From positions 1 to 15,897 of the forward strand of contig CAZBGL010000222.1 of the NCBI GenBank assembly GCA_964491375.1: DNA of 15,897 nucleotides. Direction: 5' to 3'. The notes beneath the pieces were generated by a model that was given only the letters and a program-made list of their open reading frames with translations, ran no database searches and was not told the DNA's origin. This stretch comes from CAZBGL01 sp964491375 (lineage in GTDB: Bacteria; Desulfobacterota; Deferrisomatia; Deferrisomatales; Deferrisomataceae). How positions within the stretch are numbered: the first letter of the stretch is position 1; each line of letters opens with the position of its first letter. Of this stretch, positions 7,499 through 14,789 are shown piece by piece. The position numbers were made by a program, and so were the translations under genes.

Positions 7499-9256
7499 GT
7501 GCGTCGCCGCTGGGCCGTCGGCGCGCCGGACCCTCGGGCCTGGGAGCGACTCTCCCAGGCCCTCGGCGTTTCGGCCCTGGTGGCGCGCGTGCTCGCGGCC
7601 CGGGGTTTTGGCGCGGACGGTCCGGAGGCCCTGGCACGGGTGCGCGCCTTCCTGGCCCCGCGCCTGGCCGACCTCCCCGATCCCCTCGGCATTCCAGGCA
7701 TGGTCCAGGGTGCGGCCCGCATCGCGCGGGCCGTGCTCGGGAACGAGCCCCTGTGGATCTACACCGACTACGACGCGGACGGAGTGAGCTCGGCCGCCCT
7801 TCTGGCCGAGTTCCTGGAGGCGTGCGGGTTGCGACCGCAGGTGCGGCTACCCCGCCGTGACCGCGAGGGGTACGGGCTGAACCCCGAGGCGGTGCGGGAG
7901 ATGGCGGCGGAGGGCGCCCAGGTGGTGGTGACCGCGGACTGCGGGGTTCGGGCGACGGAAGCCGCACGGGCCGCCAGGGTGCTCGGGGTGGATCTGGTGA
8001 TCACCGACCACCACGAGCCCGGAGACACGCTCCCCGAGGCCGTGGCCGTGGTCAACCCGCGCCTGTCCGGCTCGTCCTATCCGGAGCAGAACCTGGCCGG
8101 CGTGGGGGTGGCGTGGAACCTGGCCGCTGCGGTCCGCAGGGAACTGCGCCGCGCGGGCTGGTTCGGACCGCAGCGACCCGAACCCGACCTGCGCAGCCTC
8201 TTGGACCTGGTGGCCCTGGGCACGGTGGCCGACGTGGTGCCGCTGACCGGCGTGAACCGCACACTGGTGGCCCACGGTCTGGCGCACATCAACCGCTCCC
8301 CCCGGCCGGGCCTGGTCGCCCTGGGCCGGGTTGCCGGCATCCGGGGTCCGGTGCGGTCGGGCACCCTGGGCTTTCGGCTGGGACCGCGGGTCAACGCGGC
8401 GGGACGGCTCTCGGGACCGGCCGAGGCGCTGGAACTCCTGCGCACCCGGGAGGCGGGGGCTGCCCGCCGTCTGGCCGCTCGGCTTGACCGGTTGAACCGG
8501 GAGCGCCAGGCCGAGGAGGCCCGGGCTTTGGAGCGGGCCGTGGAGCAGGTGGAGGCCGCCGGGTGGTGGCCGGAGCGGTGGAGCCTGGTGGCGGCCCCGG
8601 AGGACGAGGCCTGGCACGAAGGGGTGGTGGGGCTCGTGGCGAGCCGCCTGGTGGAGCGGTACCACCGGCCGTGTGTGGTGCTGACCCGGGTGGACGGGGG
8701 GTGGAAGGGGTCTGCCCGGTCGATTCCCGGGCTTCACCTGGTCGAGGCCCTTTCGGAGTGCGCGGATCTGCTGGAGCGTTTCGGGGGGCACCGGGCGGCC
8801 GCCGGACTGAGTCTGGGCGACGGATCCCCCGGGGCGGTGGAGCGCTTCCGTGAGCGCTTCGAGCAGGCGGTGCGGAAACGGCTGGCGCCGGGGGATCTGG
8901 TGCCGGTGAGCGAGGCGGATGCGGAGGTGCCATTTGCCGCTCTCGGCGTGGGCGCGGTGCGTGCCCTGGAGGCGCTGGAGCCCCACGGGCCGGGCAACCC
9001 CCGGCCTCGGTTCGTCACCCGCGGTGCGCGGGTGCAGGATGTGCGTTCCCTAGGGGCGGCCGGGGAACACCTGCGGGTGGGCCTGGAACAGGGCGGGACG
9101 CACGTCGAGGCCGTGGTGTGGCGGCCCGCCCGCGCTCTGCGCGAGGTGTTTCGCAAGCCCCGGGTGGACGTGCTGTACACCGTGGAAGTGGACACCTGGG
9201 CGGGGACGGAACGAGTCCGGTTGGTGGTGGAGGACGCCCGGGAGGCCAGCCGGTGA
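7499..9256 (+). CDS. recJ: Single-stranded-DNA-specific exonuclease RecJ
   Basis: RecJ is a 5'-3' single-strand DNA exonuclease of the DHH phosphoesterase superfamily, used in recombination and mismatch or base-excision repair. The 585-residue product has IYTDYDADGVSSAALL (metal motif DYDADG, 90-95), VVTADCG, the ITDHHEPG DHH motif (Asp170, His171, His172), LAGVGVAWNLA, DLVALGTVADVVPL, RLGPRVNAAGRLSGP, HEGVVGLVASRLVE and the DHHA1 motif FGGHRAAAG (~428-436). The C-terminal OB-like part is present, so it looks intact. The GTG at 7499 gives the usual VRRRW start, but GAGGA ends only 2 nt upstream, unusually close, so initiation may depend on coupling to secF. Its stop is 6 nt from the stop of the convergent patatin gene. 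Confidence 0.95.
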   Translation: MRRRWAVGAPDPRAWERLSQALGVSALVARVLAARGFGADGPEALARVRAFLAPRLADLPDPLGIPGMVQGAARIARAVLGNEPLWIYTDYDADGVSSAALLAEFLEACGLRPQVRLPRRDREGYGLNPEAVREMAAEGAQVVVTADCGVRATEAARAARVLGVDLVITDHHEPGDTLPEAVAVVNPRLSGSSYPEQNLAGVGVAWNLAAAVRRELRRAGWFGPQRPEPDLRSLLDLVALGTVADVVPLTGVNRTLVAHGLAHINRSPRPGLVALGRVAGIRGPVRSGTLGFRLGPRVNAAGRLSGPAEALELLRTREAGAARRLAARLDRLNRERQAEEARALERAVEQVEAAGWWPERWSLVAAPEDEAWHEGVVGLVASRLVERYHRPCVVLTRVDGGWKGSARSIPGLHLVEALSECADLLERFGGHRAAAGLSLGDGSPGAVERFRERFEQAVRKRLAPGDLVPVSEADAEVPFAALGVGAVRALEALEPHGPGNPRPRFVTRGARVQDVRSLGAAGEHLRVGLEQGGTHVEAVVWRPARALREVFRKPRVDVLYTVEVDTWAGTERVRLVVEDAREASR

Positions 9257-9262
9257 GCCTCG

Positions 9263-10183
9263 TCACCCCTCCAGGGCGGCACGTATCGCGGGCATGGCCC
9301 TGCGGGTCGCCGCACGGCCCTCCCGGATCGCCTCGCCGGCCCGCTCGAACTCCATGAGACCGATGTGGCCCAACCGGGGGGTGACCAGGGCCTCGGGGGG
9401 GTCGCCGGCCATACGGCTCCGGGTGATGCGGGCCTGCATGATGTTCACCGAGGCCATGACCACCTCGAACAGGCCGGGGCGGTCCCGGCCGGCGCGCATG
9501 GAGTCCAGGATCTGGGCGGCCCGCTCGCGCAGGCCCTCGGGTACCCGGGCCGCCGCCTGGCGGAGCCACTCGGCAACCGGCCCGTCGAACTCTTCGCCTT
9601 CTTCCCGCTCCCTCCGGTGCCGGCTCACGAGATCTGTGTTCAGGTCCACCGCGATCACCACATCGGCGCCCAAGGCCCGGCACAGCGACACCGGCACGGG
9701 GTTGGTGATGCCGCCGTCCACGTACCACGCCCCCCCGACCTGCGCGGGGGTGAACAGGCCGGGCACGGCCACCGACGCCCGCACGGCCTCGGACACCGGC
9801 CCCTCCCGGAACCAGACCTCCCGTCCGGTGCGCAGGTCCGTGGCCACCGCGGCAAAAGGCACCGGCAGGTCTTCGATGCGCGCCTCCTCCACCCTGCGCA
9901 GGAAGAACGACCGGAGTCTCTCTCCCTCGATGAGCCCCCCGCCCATCAGGCGTACGTCCAGGAAACGGATCACGTCCCACCGGGTCAGCTTCCGGACCCA
10001 AGCCTCCAGTTCCCGGAGCCGGCCCATGACATAGGCGGCACCCACGAGCGCCCCGATGGACGTGCCGGCCACCACGTGCGGCCGTATCCCGTGCTTTTCC
10101 AGCTCCCGGATGACGCCGATGTGGGCCCAGCCCCGGGCCGAGCCGCTCCCCAGGGCGAGCCCGATGCAGCAGGTGTTTTCCAT
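9263..10183 (-). CDS. Patatin-like phospholipase (RssA/NTE family)
   Basis: This is a predicted serine lipid acyl hydrolase. The 306-residue protein shows the patatin plan: oxyanion-hole loop GSGSARGWAHIGV (from residue 12), nucleophile elbow GTSIG (Ser42) and the catalytic Asp in DGG (Asp156, in WYVDGGITNPVPVS). VPFAAVATDLRTG and a C-terminal PRLGHIGLMEF segment are typical of bacterial RssA-like proteins. There is no obvious signal peptide, so it is probably cytosolic or peripheral; the substrate cannot be told from sequence. The start is supported by GGAG 7 nt upstream. It lies 16 nt downstream of the YkgJ-type gene on the same strand, so the two are probably cotranscribed. Confidence 0.92.
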   Translation of the reverse strand: MENTCCIGLALGSGSARGWAHIGVIRELEKHGIRPHVVAGTSIGALVGAAYVMGRLRELEAWVRKLTRWDVIRFLDVRLMGGGLIEGERLRSFFLRRVEEARIEDLPVPFAAVATDLRTGREVWFREGPVSEAVRASVAVPGLFTPAQVGGAWYVDGGITNPVPVSLCRALGADVVIAVDLNTDLVSRHRREREEGEEFDGPVAEWLRQAAARVPEGLRERAAQILDSMRAGRDRPGLFEVVMASVNIMQARITRSRMAGDPPEALVTPRLGHIGLMEFERAGEAIREGRAATRRAMPAIRAALEG

Positions 10184-10199
10184 GGAAGCGCTCCGTAGA

Positions 10200-10550
10200 T
10201 CAGAACTTCACCCCGCGCACGCAGCGGCGGCCGTGTACCTCCGTGGGATACCGCCGGCACAGGTCGGGTTTGGTCTCGTGGATCCGGCAGCGGGCCGAAT
10301 CCGGCCCCAGCCGTACCAGGAATGGGCAGTCTTCCAGCATCTCCCCGGTTTGGGGATCGCACCACAGGCGCCCATCCGGCGCGACCCGGACCAGGAGGTC
10401 GGCGCGTCCCTGCCGGTGCCAGCGCTCCAGGTCGTTCGCCGTAGCCCTGAGTTCGTGGCCGTACAGTTCGCAGCAGATCCCGCACGCCAGGCATCCTCGG
10501 CCCGGTGTGTCCTCTCTCCGGCGGTGTCGGAACCATCTGAGCAGACCCAC
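10200..10550 (-). CDS. YkgJ-family cysteine-cluster protein
   Basis: This small 116-residue protein has the YkgJ (putative zinc- or iron-chelating) cysteine pattern: C20-x2-C23-x2-C26-C27 (GCLACGICC), then Cys64, Cys75, Cys88 and Cys98, the last in CRIHETKPDLCRRYP, the usual C-IxE-P-CR-YP ending. The family's biochemical role is not established; metal or Fe-S binding is predicted. I chose the GTG at 10550 because AGGA lies 6 nt upstream, inside GGAAAGGA, and because the frame further upstream, though open for hundreds of codons, is antisense to other genes. It is the first gene of a two-gene unit with the patatin-like enzyme and divergent from the CPBP gene. Confidence 0.85.
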   Translation of the reverse strand: MGLLRWFRHRRREDTPGRGCLACGICCELYGHELRATANDLERWHRQGRADLLVRVAPDGRLWCDPQTGEMLEDCPFLVRLGPDSARCRIHETKPDLCRRYPTEVHGRRCVRGVKF

Positions 10551-10573
10551 GCCACGTCCTTTCCGGTCCCAGC

Positions 10574-10603
10574 TTGCCACAGGATCGGTCGTGGTTGTAG
10601 ATT
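10574..10603 (+). promoter_or_regulatory. Possible promoter of the CPBP-DUF1848-CYTH unit
   Basis: Within the 91-nt divergent intergenic region, TTGCCA (10574-10579) and TAGATT (10598-10603) are spaced 18 nt, with TG (10596-10597) directly before the -10. This is the best plus-strand match there. No comparable match was found for the minus-strand gene starting at 10550. Confidence 0.33.
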
Positions 10604-10641
10604 CGGGTCTTCGTCCCACTGGCTTGAACCAGGGAAGCAGC

Positions 10642-11214
10642 GTGGAACAAACGGCCGAACCCCGTTCGCCCCTCACCGCTGTGGCCTTCGCATACGCCGG
10701 GACCGCCGCCGTGGCCCTTCTGGTTCTTCCCCATCTGCGGTCCCCTCTGGAGCGGTTCGCAGCGCCCCACCACGGGGCCGTGGTGCTGGGATGGGATCCC
10801 GGCCGCGGCCTGCTCTGGGGGGTGGGGGTGGGGGCGGCGCTCGCCGCCGCAGGCCAGGCGGCCACACGGTTCACCGCCTGGGGTCGACGGCTCCAAGCCG
10901 TGATCGGCCGCCTGGTCGGGGGTATCCACCCCGCGGACGCGGTGCTCTTGGCCGCCTTGAGCGCCGCGGCCGAGGAGCTGGTGTTCCGGGGGATGTTGCT
11001 CCCGTATGTGGGGCTCTGGGTCTCGTCCGCGTTGTTCGGGCTGGCGCACCTGGTGCCGCGGGAAGGGTTGTGGCCGTGGTCGGCGTGGACCGCCGGGGCC
11101 GGGCTGGTCCTGGGATGGGTCGCGCTGCGGACCGGGGGGCTTCTGGCGCCCATGATCGCCCATTTCCTGGTCAACGCCGTAGGGCTCCTGCTCTTGTCCC
11201 GGCAGGACGGGTGA
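10642..11214 (+). CDS. CPBP (CAAX-type) family intramembrane metalloprotease
   Basis: A 190-residue hydrophobic protein with the three signature motifs of the CPBP/Abi family: EELVFRG (Glu111, Glu112, Arg116), FGLAH (Phe132, His136) and HFLVN (His174, Asn178). These line the membrane-embedded active site of Rce1-like glutamate proteases. Membrane segments are apparent at ~14-30, ~55-72, ~100-118, ~122-138, ~150-164 and ~167-186. Bacterial homologues have varied or unknown substrates, such as peptide processing, immunity and membrane stress. The GTG at 10642 follows AGGGA by 6 nt; the open frame before it is antisense to the ykgJ-like gene. The stop overlaps the next start (GTGA). Confidence 0.88.
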   Translation: MEQTAEPRSPLTAVAFAYAGTAAVALLVLPHLRSPLERFAAPHHGAVVLGWDPGRGLLWGVGVGAALAAAGQAATRFTAWGRRLQAVIGRLVGGIHPADAVLLAALSAAAEELVFRGMLLPYVGLWVSSALFGLAHLVPREGLWPWSAWTAGAGLVLGWVALRTGGLLAPMIAHFLVNAVGLLLLSRQDG

Positions 11215-12074
11215 TCGTCTCGGCCAGCCGCCGCACGGATGTTCCGGCCCTGTACTCCGGCTGGCTCCGCCGCCGGCTGGCCGAGGGCTACGCGCGGGTC
11301 CCCCACCCGTTCCGGCCCTCCCGAGTGCGCACGGTGGACCTGCGGCCCCGGCCCGAGGGAACCCTGGATCTGCTCGTGCTGTGGACTCGGGATCCCGGAC
11401 CGGTCCTTCCCGACGTGGCCGCGTGGGAGGCACGCGGAATCCGTACACTCTGGCTGGTGACCCTCACGGGATACCCCGGGGCGCTGGAGCCGGGTGCCCC
11501 GGACCTGCAACGGGTAGTGCGGACCCTTGAGGATCTGAGCCGCCGGGTTGGCCGGGAGCGGATCGCCTGGCGGTACGACCCGGTGATCGAGGTGCCGGAG
11601 TTGGGCATGGATGCCGCCTGGCATGCCGAGAACTTTGCCCGGCTTGCCAGGCGGCTCGCCCCGCTTGTGGGCCGTTGCATCGCGAGCTTCTACGACCCGT
11701 ATGCCGCCCCGGAACGCCGTCTGAAGCGGGCCGGCCTGTCGGCTCGGCCCCCGGAGGACCGCACCGGGATCGCGTTCGTCCTTGCGGCCGTGGCCCGCGA
11801 GCACGGTCTGGTGCTCCAGTCGTGCTGCGACGACATGGAAGCCGGGGGAGTCCCGGCCGGCGCGTGCATCGACGGCCGGCTCATCGACCGGCTGTGGGGC
11901 CTGGGCGTTGGCGATGCCCGTGACCCCGGGCAGCGGCCCAGGTGCCGGTGCGCGCCCTCGGTGGACATCGGCGTCTACAACACCTGCACCCACGGGTGCC
12001 TGTACTGTTACGCGGTGCGGTGCGCTCGAACGGCACCCGCCCGGCAGGACCCGGCGAGGGAGAGCCTGGGGTGA
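11211..12074 (+). CDS. DUF1848 protein with C-terminal radical-SAM-like cysteine cluster
   Basis: A 287-residue protein opening with VIVSASRRTDVPALY, the hallmark of the DUF1848 family, followed by LDLLVLWTRDPGPV, a WLVTLTGYP strand, RIAWRYDPV and ASFYDPY. Near the end are Cys245-x-Cys247 (CRCAPSVDIG), then Cys259-x3-Cys263-x2-Cys266 (CTHGCLYCYA). The CX3CX2C spacing is that of the radical SAM 4Fe-4S cluster but sits at the C-terminus instead of near the N-terminus. This oddity is noted for the family, whose function is not known to me. The GTG at 11211 overlaps the CPBP stop, and the stop overlaps the next GTG, so the three genes are probably translationally coupled. Confidence 0.88.
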   Translation: MIVSASRRTDVPALYSGWLRRRLAEGYARVPHPFRPSRVRTVDLRPRPEGTLDLLVLWTRDPGPVLPDVAAWEARGIRTLWLVTLTGYPGALEPGAPDLQRVVRTLEDLSRRVGRERIAWRYDPVIEVPELGMDAAWHAENFARLARRLAPLVGRCIASFYDPYAAPERRLKRAGLSARPPEDRTGIAFVLAAVAREHGLVLQSCCDDMEAGGVPAGACIDGRLIDRLWGLGVGDARDPGQRPRCRCAPSVDIGVYNTCTHGCLYCYAVRCARTAPARQDPARESLG

Positions 12075-12556
12075 AGATCGGCTGGGAGATCGAACGCAAG
12101 TTCCTGGTACGGGCCGGAGCGCTTCCGTCCCTGCCGCGGGGCGTCCGGATCCAGCAGGCGTACCTGGGGTTCGAGCCGGTGGTGCGGGTGCGGGTGGAGG
12201 ACGGGCAACGCGCGGCGCTCACGGTAAAGGGCAGGGGACTCGCGAAGCGGCGCGAGGTTGAAATGTCCATTCCTCTGGAAGCTGCCCACGCCCTGATGGA
12301 GTTACGGGTTCCAGGAACATGCGTTATTGTGAAGACCCGGCACCACATTCTCCACGGCGGGCACATCTGGGAGATCGACGTGTTCCACGGCTGCCTGCAG
12401 GGACTGGTGCTCGCCGAGGTGGAACTGCCCGACCGGGGAGATCCCGTGGATCTTCCTCCGTGGGCGGCCCGGGAGGTCACGGCTGATCCCTCCTTCCAGA
12501 ACGCGAACCTGGCCCGCGCCGGCCGTGTGCCAGAGGGTGCGTCGCAGCAGGCTTGA
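12071..12556 (+). CDS. CYTH-domain protein (triphosphatase/CyaB-like tunnel fold)
   Basis: A 161-residue protein consisting of one CYTH domain. It has the defining ExExK motif (Glu6, Glu8, Lys10 in WEIERKFLV), basic strand RVRVEDG, TVKG, REVEMSIP, VKTRHHI (Lys88, Arg90), IWEIDVFHG (Glu101, Asp103) and LAEVELP (Glu116, Glu118). These acidic and basic residues line the tunnel that binds triphosphate and divalent metal. Members include inorganic triphosphatases and CyaB-type adenylate cyclases; residues alone do not decide which, and small stand-alone bacterial forms are often triphosphatases. The GTG at 12071 overlaps the DUF1848 stop (GTGA). Its middle (12255-12350) is noticeably less GC-rich than its surroundings. 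Confidence 0.9.
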   Translation: MKIGWEIERKFLVRAGALPSLPRGVRIQQAYLGFEPVVRVRVEDGQRAALTVKGRGLAKRREVEMSIPLEAAHALMELRVPGTCVIVKTRHHILHGGHIWEIDVFHGCLQGLVLAEVELPDRGDPVDLPPWAAREVTADPSFQNANLARAGRVPEGASQQA

Positions 12557-12577
12557 CCCGGGATGCCGTGAGGCTTC

Positions 12578-12619
12578 GTCCCCGTTCCCCTGCCGACAGA
12601 GGCTTCGGGGACCCGTTTT
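12578..12619 (+). terminator. Possible weak terminator after the CYTH gene
   Basis: GTCCCCG (12578-12584) pairs with CGGGGAC (12606-12612) over 7 bp, with a long 21-nt loop and the short T run CCGTTTT after it. An 8-base direct repeat, AGGCTTCG (12571-12578 and 12600-12607), brackets the loop. The long loop and short T run make termination uncertain. Confidence 0.27.
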
Positions 12620-12684
12620 GGGGTTGCACTTCGCGGGGCGATATCCCACACTCGTGCGCCACCGGATCAAAGGAGGGACGGGCG

Positions 12685-13518
12685 GTGGGGAAGAGGGTTC
12701 TCGTCATCGGAGGTCTGGGGCTCCTGGCCGTGGCCGTGATCGCACTCATACGGGGTGGGCCCAGGCAGCAAGGGGTGGCCCGGGAGATCGAGCGGGCGCT
12801 GTGGACCCCAGGGCCCCGTGAAACCTTCCGTACGGAAATGGTGGACGCACTTCCGGAGCCGGCGCGCCGGTACCTGCTCCACGCGATACGGCCGGGGACC
12901 CTCCTGGCGAACGCGGTGCGGCTCACGATCCGGGGGGAAGTGCTGCTCAAGAGGGGGGCCGACCCCATGCCCATGGACGGGGTCGAAACCCTCTCCCTCC
13001 GAGGATACGTGTGGCGCGCTCGGCTCTCCGGAACTCTGGCCTGGATACGAGGCCACGACGCATACTTCAAAGGCCGGGCGACCCTGGAGTGGCTGCTGTG
13101 GGGGCGTCTGGCCTTGGTGCGGGCCTCGGATGCGGCCACGGCGCGCTCGGCCGCGGGCCGCTTGGCCCTGGAGGCTGTTGTCTGGCTTCCGTCGGTGCTC
13201 CTGACGGCCCCCGGAGTCACCTGGGAAGCCACGGGCCCGGACGCGGTTCGGGTGACCCTGCCGGTGGACCGCTGGCGTTTCGCCGTGGATCTCACCGTTG
13301 ACCAGGACGGGCGCCTCTTGCAGGTGGCGGGGCTCCGGTGGGGAAACCATACGGACGACGGGAAGTACGCGGACATTCCGTTCGGCGCCGAGATTCTTGA
13401 AGAGGGAACGTTCGGGGGCTACACCGTGCCCACTCGCCTGGTGGCCGGCTGGTGGTTCGGCACGGACAAGTTCGACCGGTTTTTCCGGCCGGTGGTGGAG
13501 GACGCCGAGTACCTGTGA
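12685..13518 (+). CDS. DUF6544-type membrane-anchored protein of unknown function
   Basis: A 277-residue protein with an N-terminal hydrophobic segment (~5-22, VLVIGGLGLLAVAVIALI), then a soluble, probably periplasmic domain. Recognisable features are LPEPARRYLLHAI (~57-69), VRLTIRGEV, LSLRGYVWRARL, the RSAAGRLALEAVVWLPSVLL block (~154-173) and GGYTVPTRLVAGWWFGTDKFDRFF near the end. These resemble proteins annotated DUF6544/DUF6920, whose function I do not know. The GTG at 12685 has AGGAGGG (12671-12677) 7 nt upstream, so the 44-residue upstream extension of the frame is rejected. It lies 128 nt after the CYTH gene and may or may not share its transcript. Confidence 0.75.
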   Translation: MGKRVLVIGGLGLLAVAVIALIRGGPRQQGVAREIERALWTPGPRETFRTEMVDALPEPARRYLLHAIRPGTLLANAVRLTIRGEVLLKRGADPMPMDGVETLSLRGYVWRARLSGTLAWIRGHDAYFKGRATLEWLLWGRLALVRASDAATARSAAGRLALEAVVWLPSVLLTAPGVTWEATGPDAVRVTLPVDRWRFAVDLTVDQDGRLLQVAGLRWGNHTDDGKYADIPFGAEILEEGTFGGYTVPTRLVAGWWFGTDKFDRFFRPVVEDAEYL

Positions 13519-13521
13519 AAC

Positions 13522-13541
13522 GGCCGGTGAGCCTCCCGGCC
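13522..13541 (+). terminator. Hairpin after the DUF6544-type gene
   Basis: GGCCGG (13522-13527) and CCGGCC (13536-13541) form a 6-bp stem with an 8-nt loop, starting 4 nt after the stop codon. There is no T tract, so it could be a Rho-independent-like 3' structure or merely a consequence of high GC. Another GC-rich inverted repeat (GGCGCC copies near 13548-13571) follows within the same 128-nt gap before rlmM. Confidence 0.25.
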
Positions 13542-13646
13542 ACACGGGGCGCCGGGCCCGTCCGGGCGCCGCCGAGACCACCCCTCATCCCCGTTCGCGC
13601 GGGTGCTCGTCGACTCCCATCGGTTCTCCCCGTAAGGTCCCGGTTC

Positions 13647-14789
13647 ATGCCTGAAACCGCACACGGACTCTTCTTGTTCTGTCGGCCCGGGTTCGAGCCG
13701 GATCTGGCCCGGGAGGTCCGGGACGTCGCCCAGGAGCGGGGTGTGGGGGGGCGGGCCCACTGCGTGGCCCGATCGGGATGGGTGCGTTTCGAGTGTGCGG
13801 ACCCCTCCGGCGCGGAGTTCGTTGCCGGCGCGCTGGGCCGATATACCCTGGTTTTCGCCCGCCAGTGGTTCCGCACCCTGTTCCGGGAAGAGTCAGGGGA
13901 TCCGGATGCCTGGCCGGCGTCGGTGCTGTCGGGATTGGAGGAGACGGCCCGCCGTTACGGATCCAAGCCCCGGGTCCGGGAACTCGTGGTGGAGGCCCCC
14001 GACTCGGATCCGGGCCGGGAGCTGTGGCCGTTGTGTTGGCGCCTTCGGGAGCTCCTGGAAGACGATCTCAGGGCGCGGGGATGGCTCCGGTCCGGGGCCC
14101 GGCGTGCCCCACGCCTCCACGTGGCCCTCGTGCCGGGCGGGGGGCTGTGGGCCGGGGTTTCCGATCCGAGCCGTTGCTCGCCGTGGCCCATGGGTATCCC
14201 GAGGCTTCGTGTCCCGGGGGCGGCCCCCAGCCGCTCCGCGCGCAAGCTCGAAGAGGCGTTCCTGGTGCTGATGGACGAGCACGAGCGGGCCAAGAGCCTC
14301 AAGCCCGGCCGGCGGGTGGTGGACCTGGGTGCCGCCCCGGGCGGATGGTCGTGGCAGTTCGCCCGGCGGGGGCTGCTGGTCACGGCCGTGGACAACGCGG
14401 CCCTCGCCCGGGAGGCGATGGACACCGGGCTGGTGGACCACGTTCGGGCCGACGGGTTCCGCTACCGTCCGGATCGGCCGGTGGACTGGATGGTGTGCGA
14501 CATGGTCAAGGCACCCGAGCGGATCGCGCGGCTGGTGGGCGTATGGGCGGCCAGGGGACTGGCCCGGTGGTACCTGTTCAATTGGAAACTCCCCAACCGG
14601 GACCGCCTGGGGGAGTTGCGGCGGTGCCGAGACATCCTGCTCCGGGAGCTGGGCCGGGCCGGCGTGCGCCACACCTTGCGGCTCCGGCACCTGTATCACG
14701 ACCGGGAGGAGGTTACCGGGTACTTGGCGGTGCACGGCCTGCCCGGAGACCGGTTCGCGACGAAGGGGCGGAAACGATCCCGTCGCTGA
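13647..14789 (+). CDS. rlmM: RlmM-type 23S rRNA 2'-O-ribose methyltransferase
   Basis: RlmM uses SAM to methylate the 2'-OH of C2498 in E. coli 23S rRNA. The 380-residue protein keeps the family plan: N-terminal LFCRPGFEPDLAREV and VFARQWF (~70-75) of the THUMP-like region, MGIPRLRVP and APSRSARKLEEAF (~193-205), SAM site DLGAAPGGWSWQ (226-237), and TAVDNAALAREAMDTG. The KDKE-like tetrad is visible as Lys200, Asp285 (WMVCDMV), Lys314 (FNWKLP) and Glu354/355 (LYHDREEVT). The ATG at 13647 begins right before the conserved start; only AAGG at ~13634 serves as a weak ribosome site. The last 77 bases overlap the convergent cysteine-cluster gene. Confidence 0.92.
   Translation: MPETAHGLFLFCRPGFEPDLAREVRDVAQERGVGGRAHCVARSGWVRFECADPSGAEFVAGALGRYTLVFARQWFRTLFREESGDPDAWPASVLSGLEETARRYGSKPRVRELVVEAPDSDPGRELWPLCWRLRELLEDDLRARGWLRSGARRAPRLHVALVPGGGLWAGVSDPSRCSPWPMGIPRLRVPGAAPSRSARKLEEAFLVLMDEHERAKSLKPGRRVVDLGAAPGGWSWQFARRGLLVTAVDNAALAREAMDTGLVDHVRADGFRYRPDRPVDWMVCDMVKAPERIARLVGVWAARGLARWYLFNWKLPNRDRLGELRRCRDILLRELGRAGVRHTLRLRHLYHDREEVTGYLAVHGLPGDRFATKGRKRSRR

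Noticed and set aside
10551..11993. Upstream part of the long minus-strand frame continuing from the YkgJ-type gene
   Set aside because: It is antisense to the CPBP and DUF1848 genes, has no domain, and a good ribosome site supports the start at 10550. Only the last 117 codons are taken as the gene.
12302..12330. TTACGG-17 nt-TATTGT inside the CYTH gene as a promoter for the DUF6544-type gene
   Set aside because: The -10 is fair (4 of 6), but the -35 matches only at its first two bases and it lies ~350 nt from the gene. Not strong enough to annotate.
12624..12652. TTGCAC with CACACT as a promoter just upstream of the DUF6544-type gene
   Set aside because: The -35 is fair but the -10 matches only 3 of 6 and lacks the initial T.
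9263..13518. A defence or toxin-antitoxin island, suggested by the CPBP protease, patatin and CYTH genes
   Set aside because: Patatins and CPBP proteins occur in some defence contexts, but there is no nucleotidyl cyclase, sensor, nuclease, recombinase or change in base composition here. The proteins match general housekeeping subfamilies.
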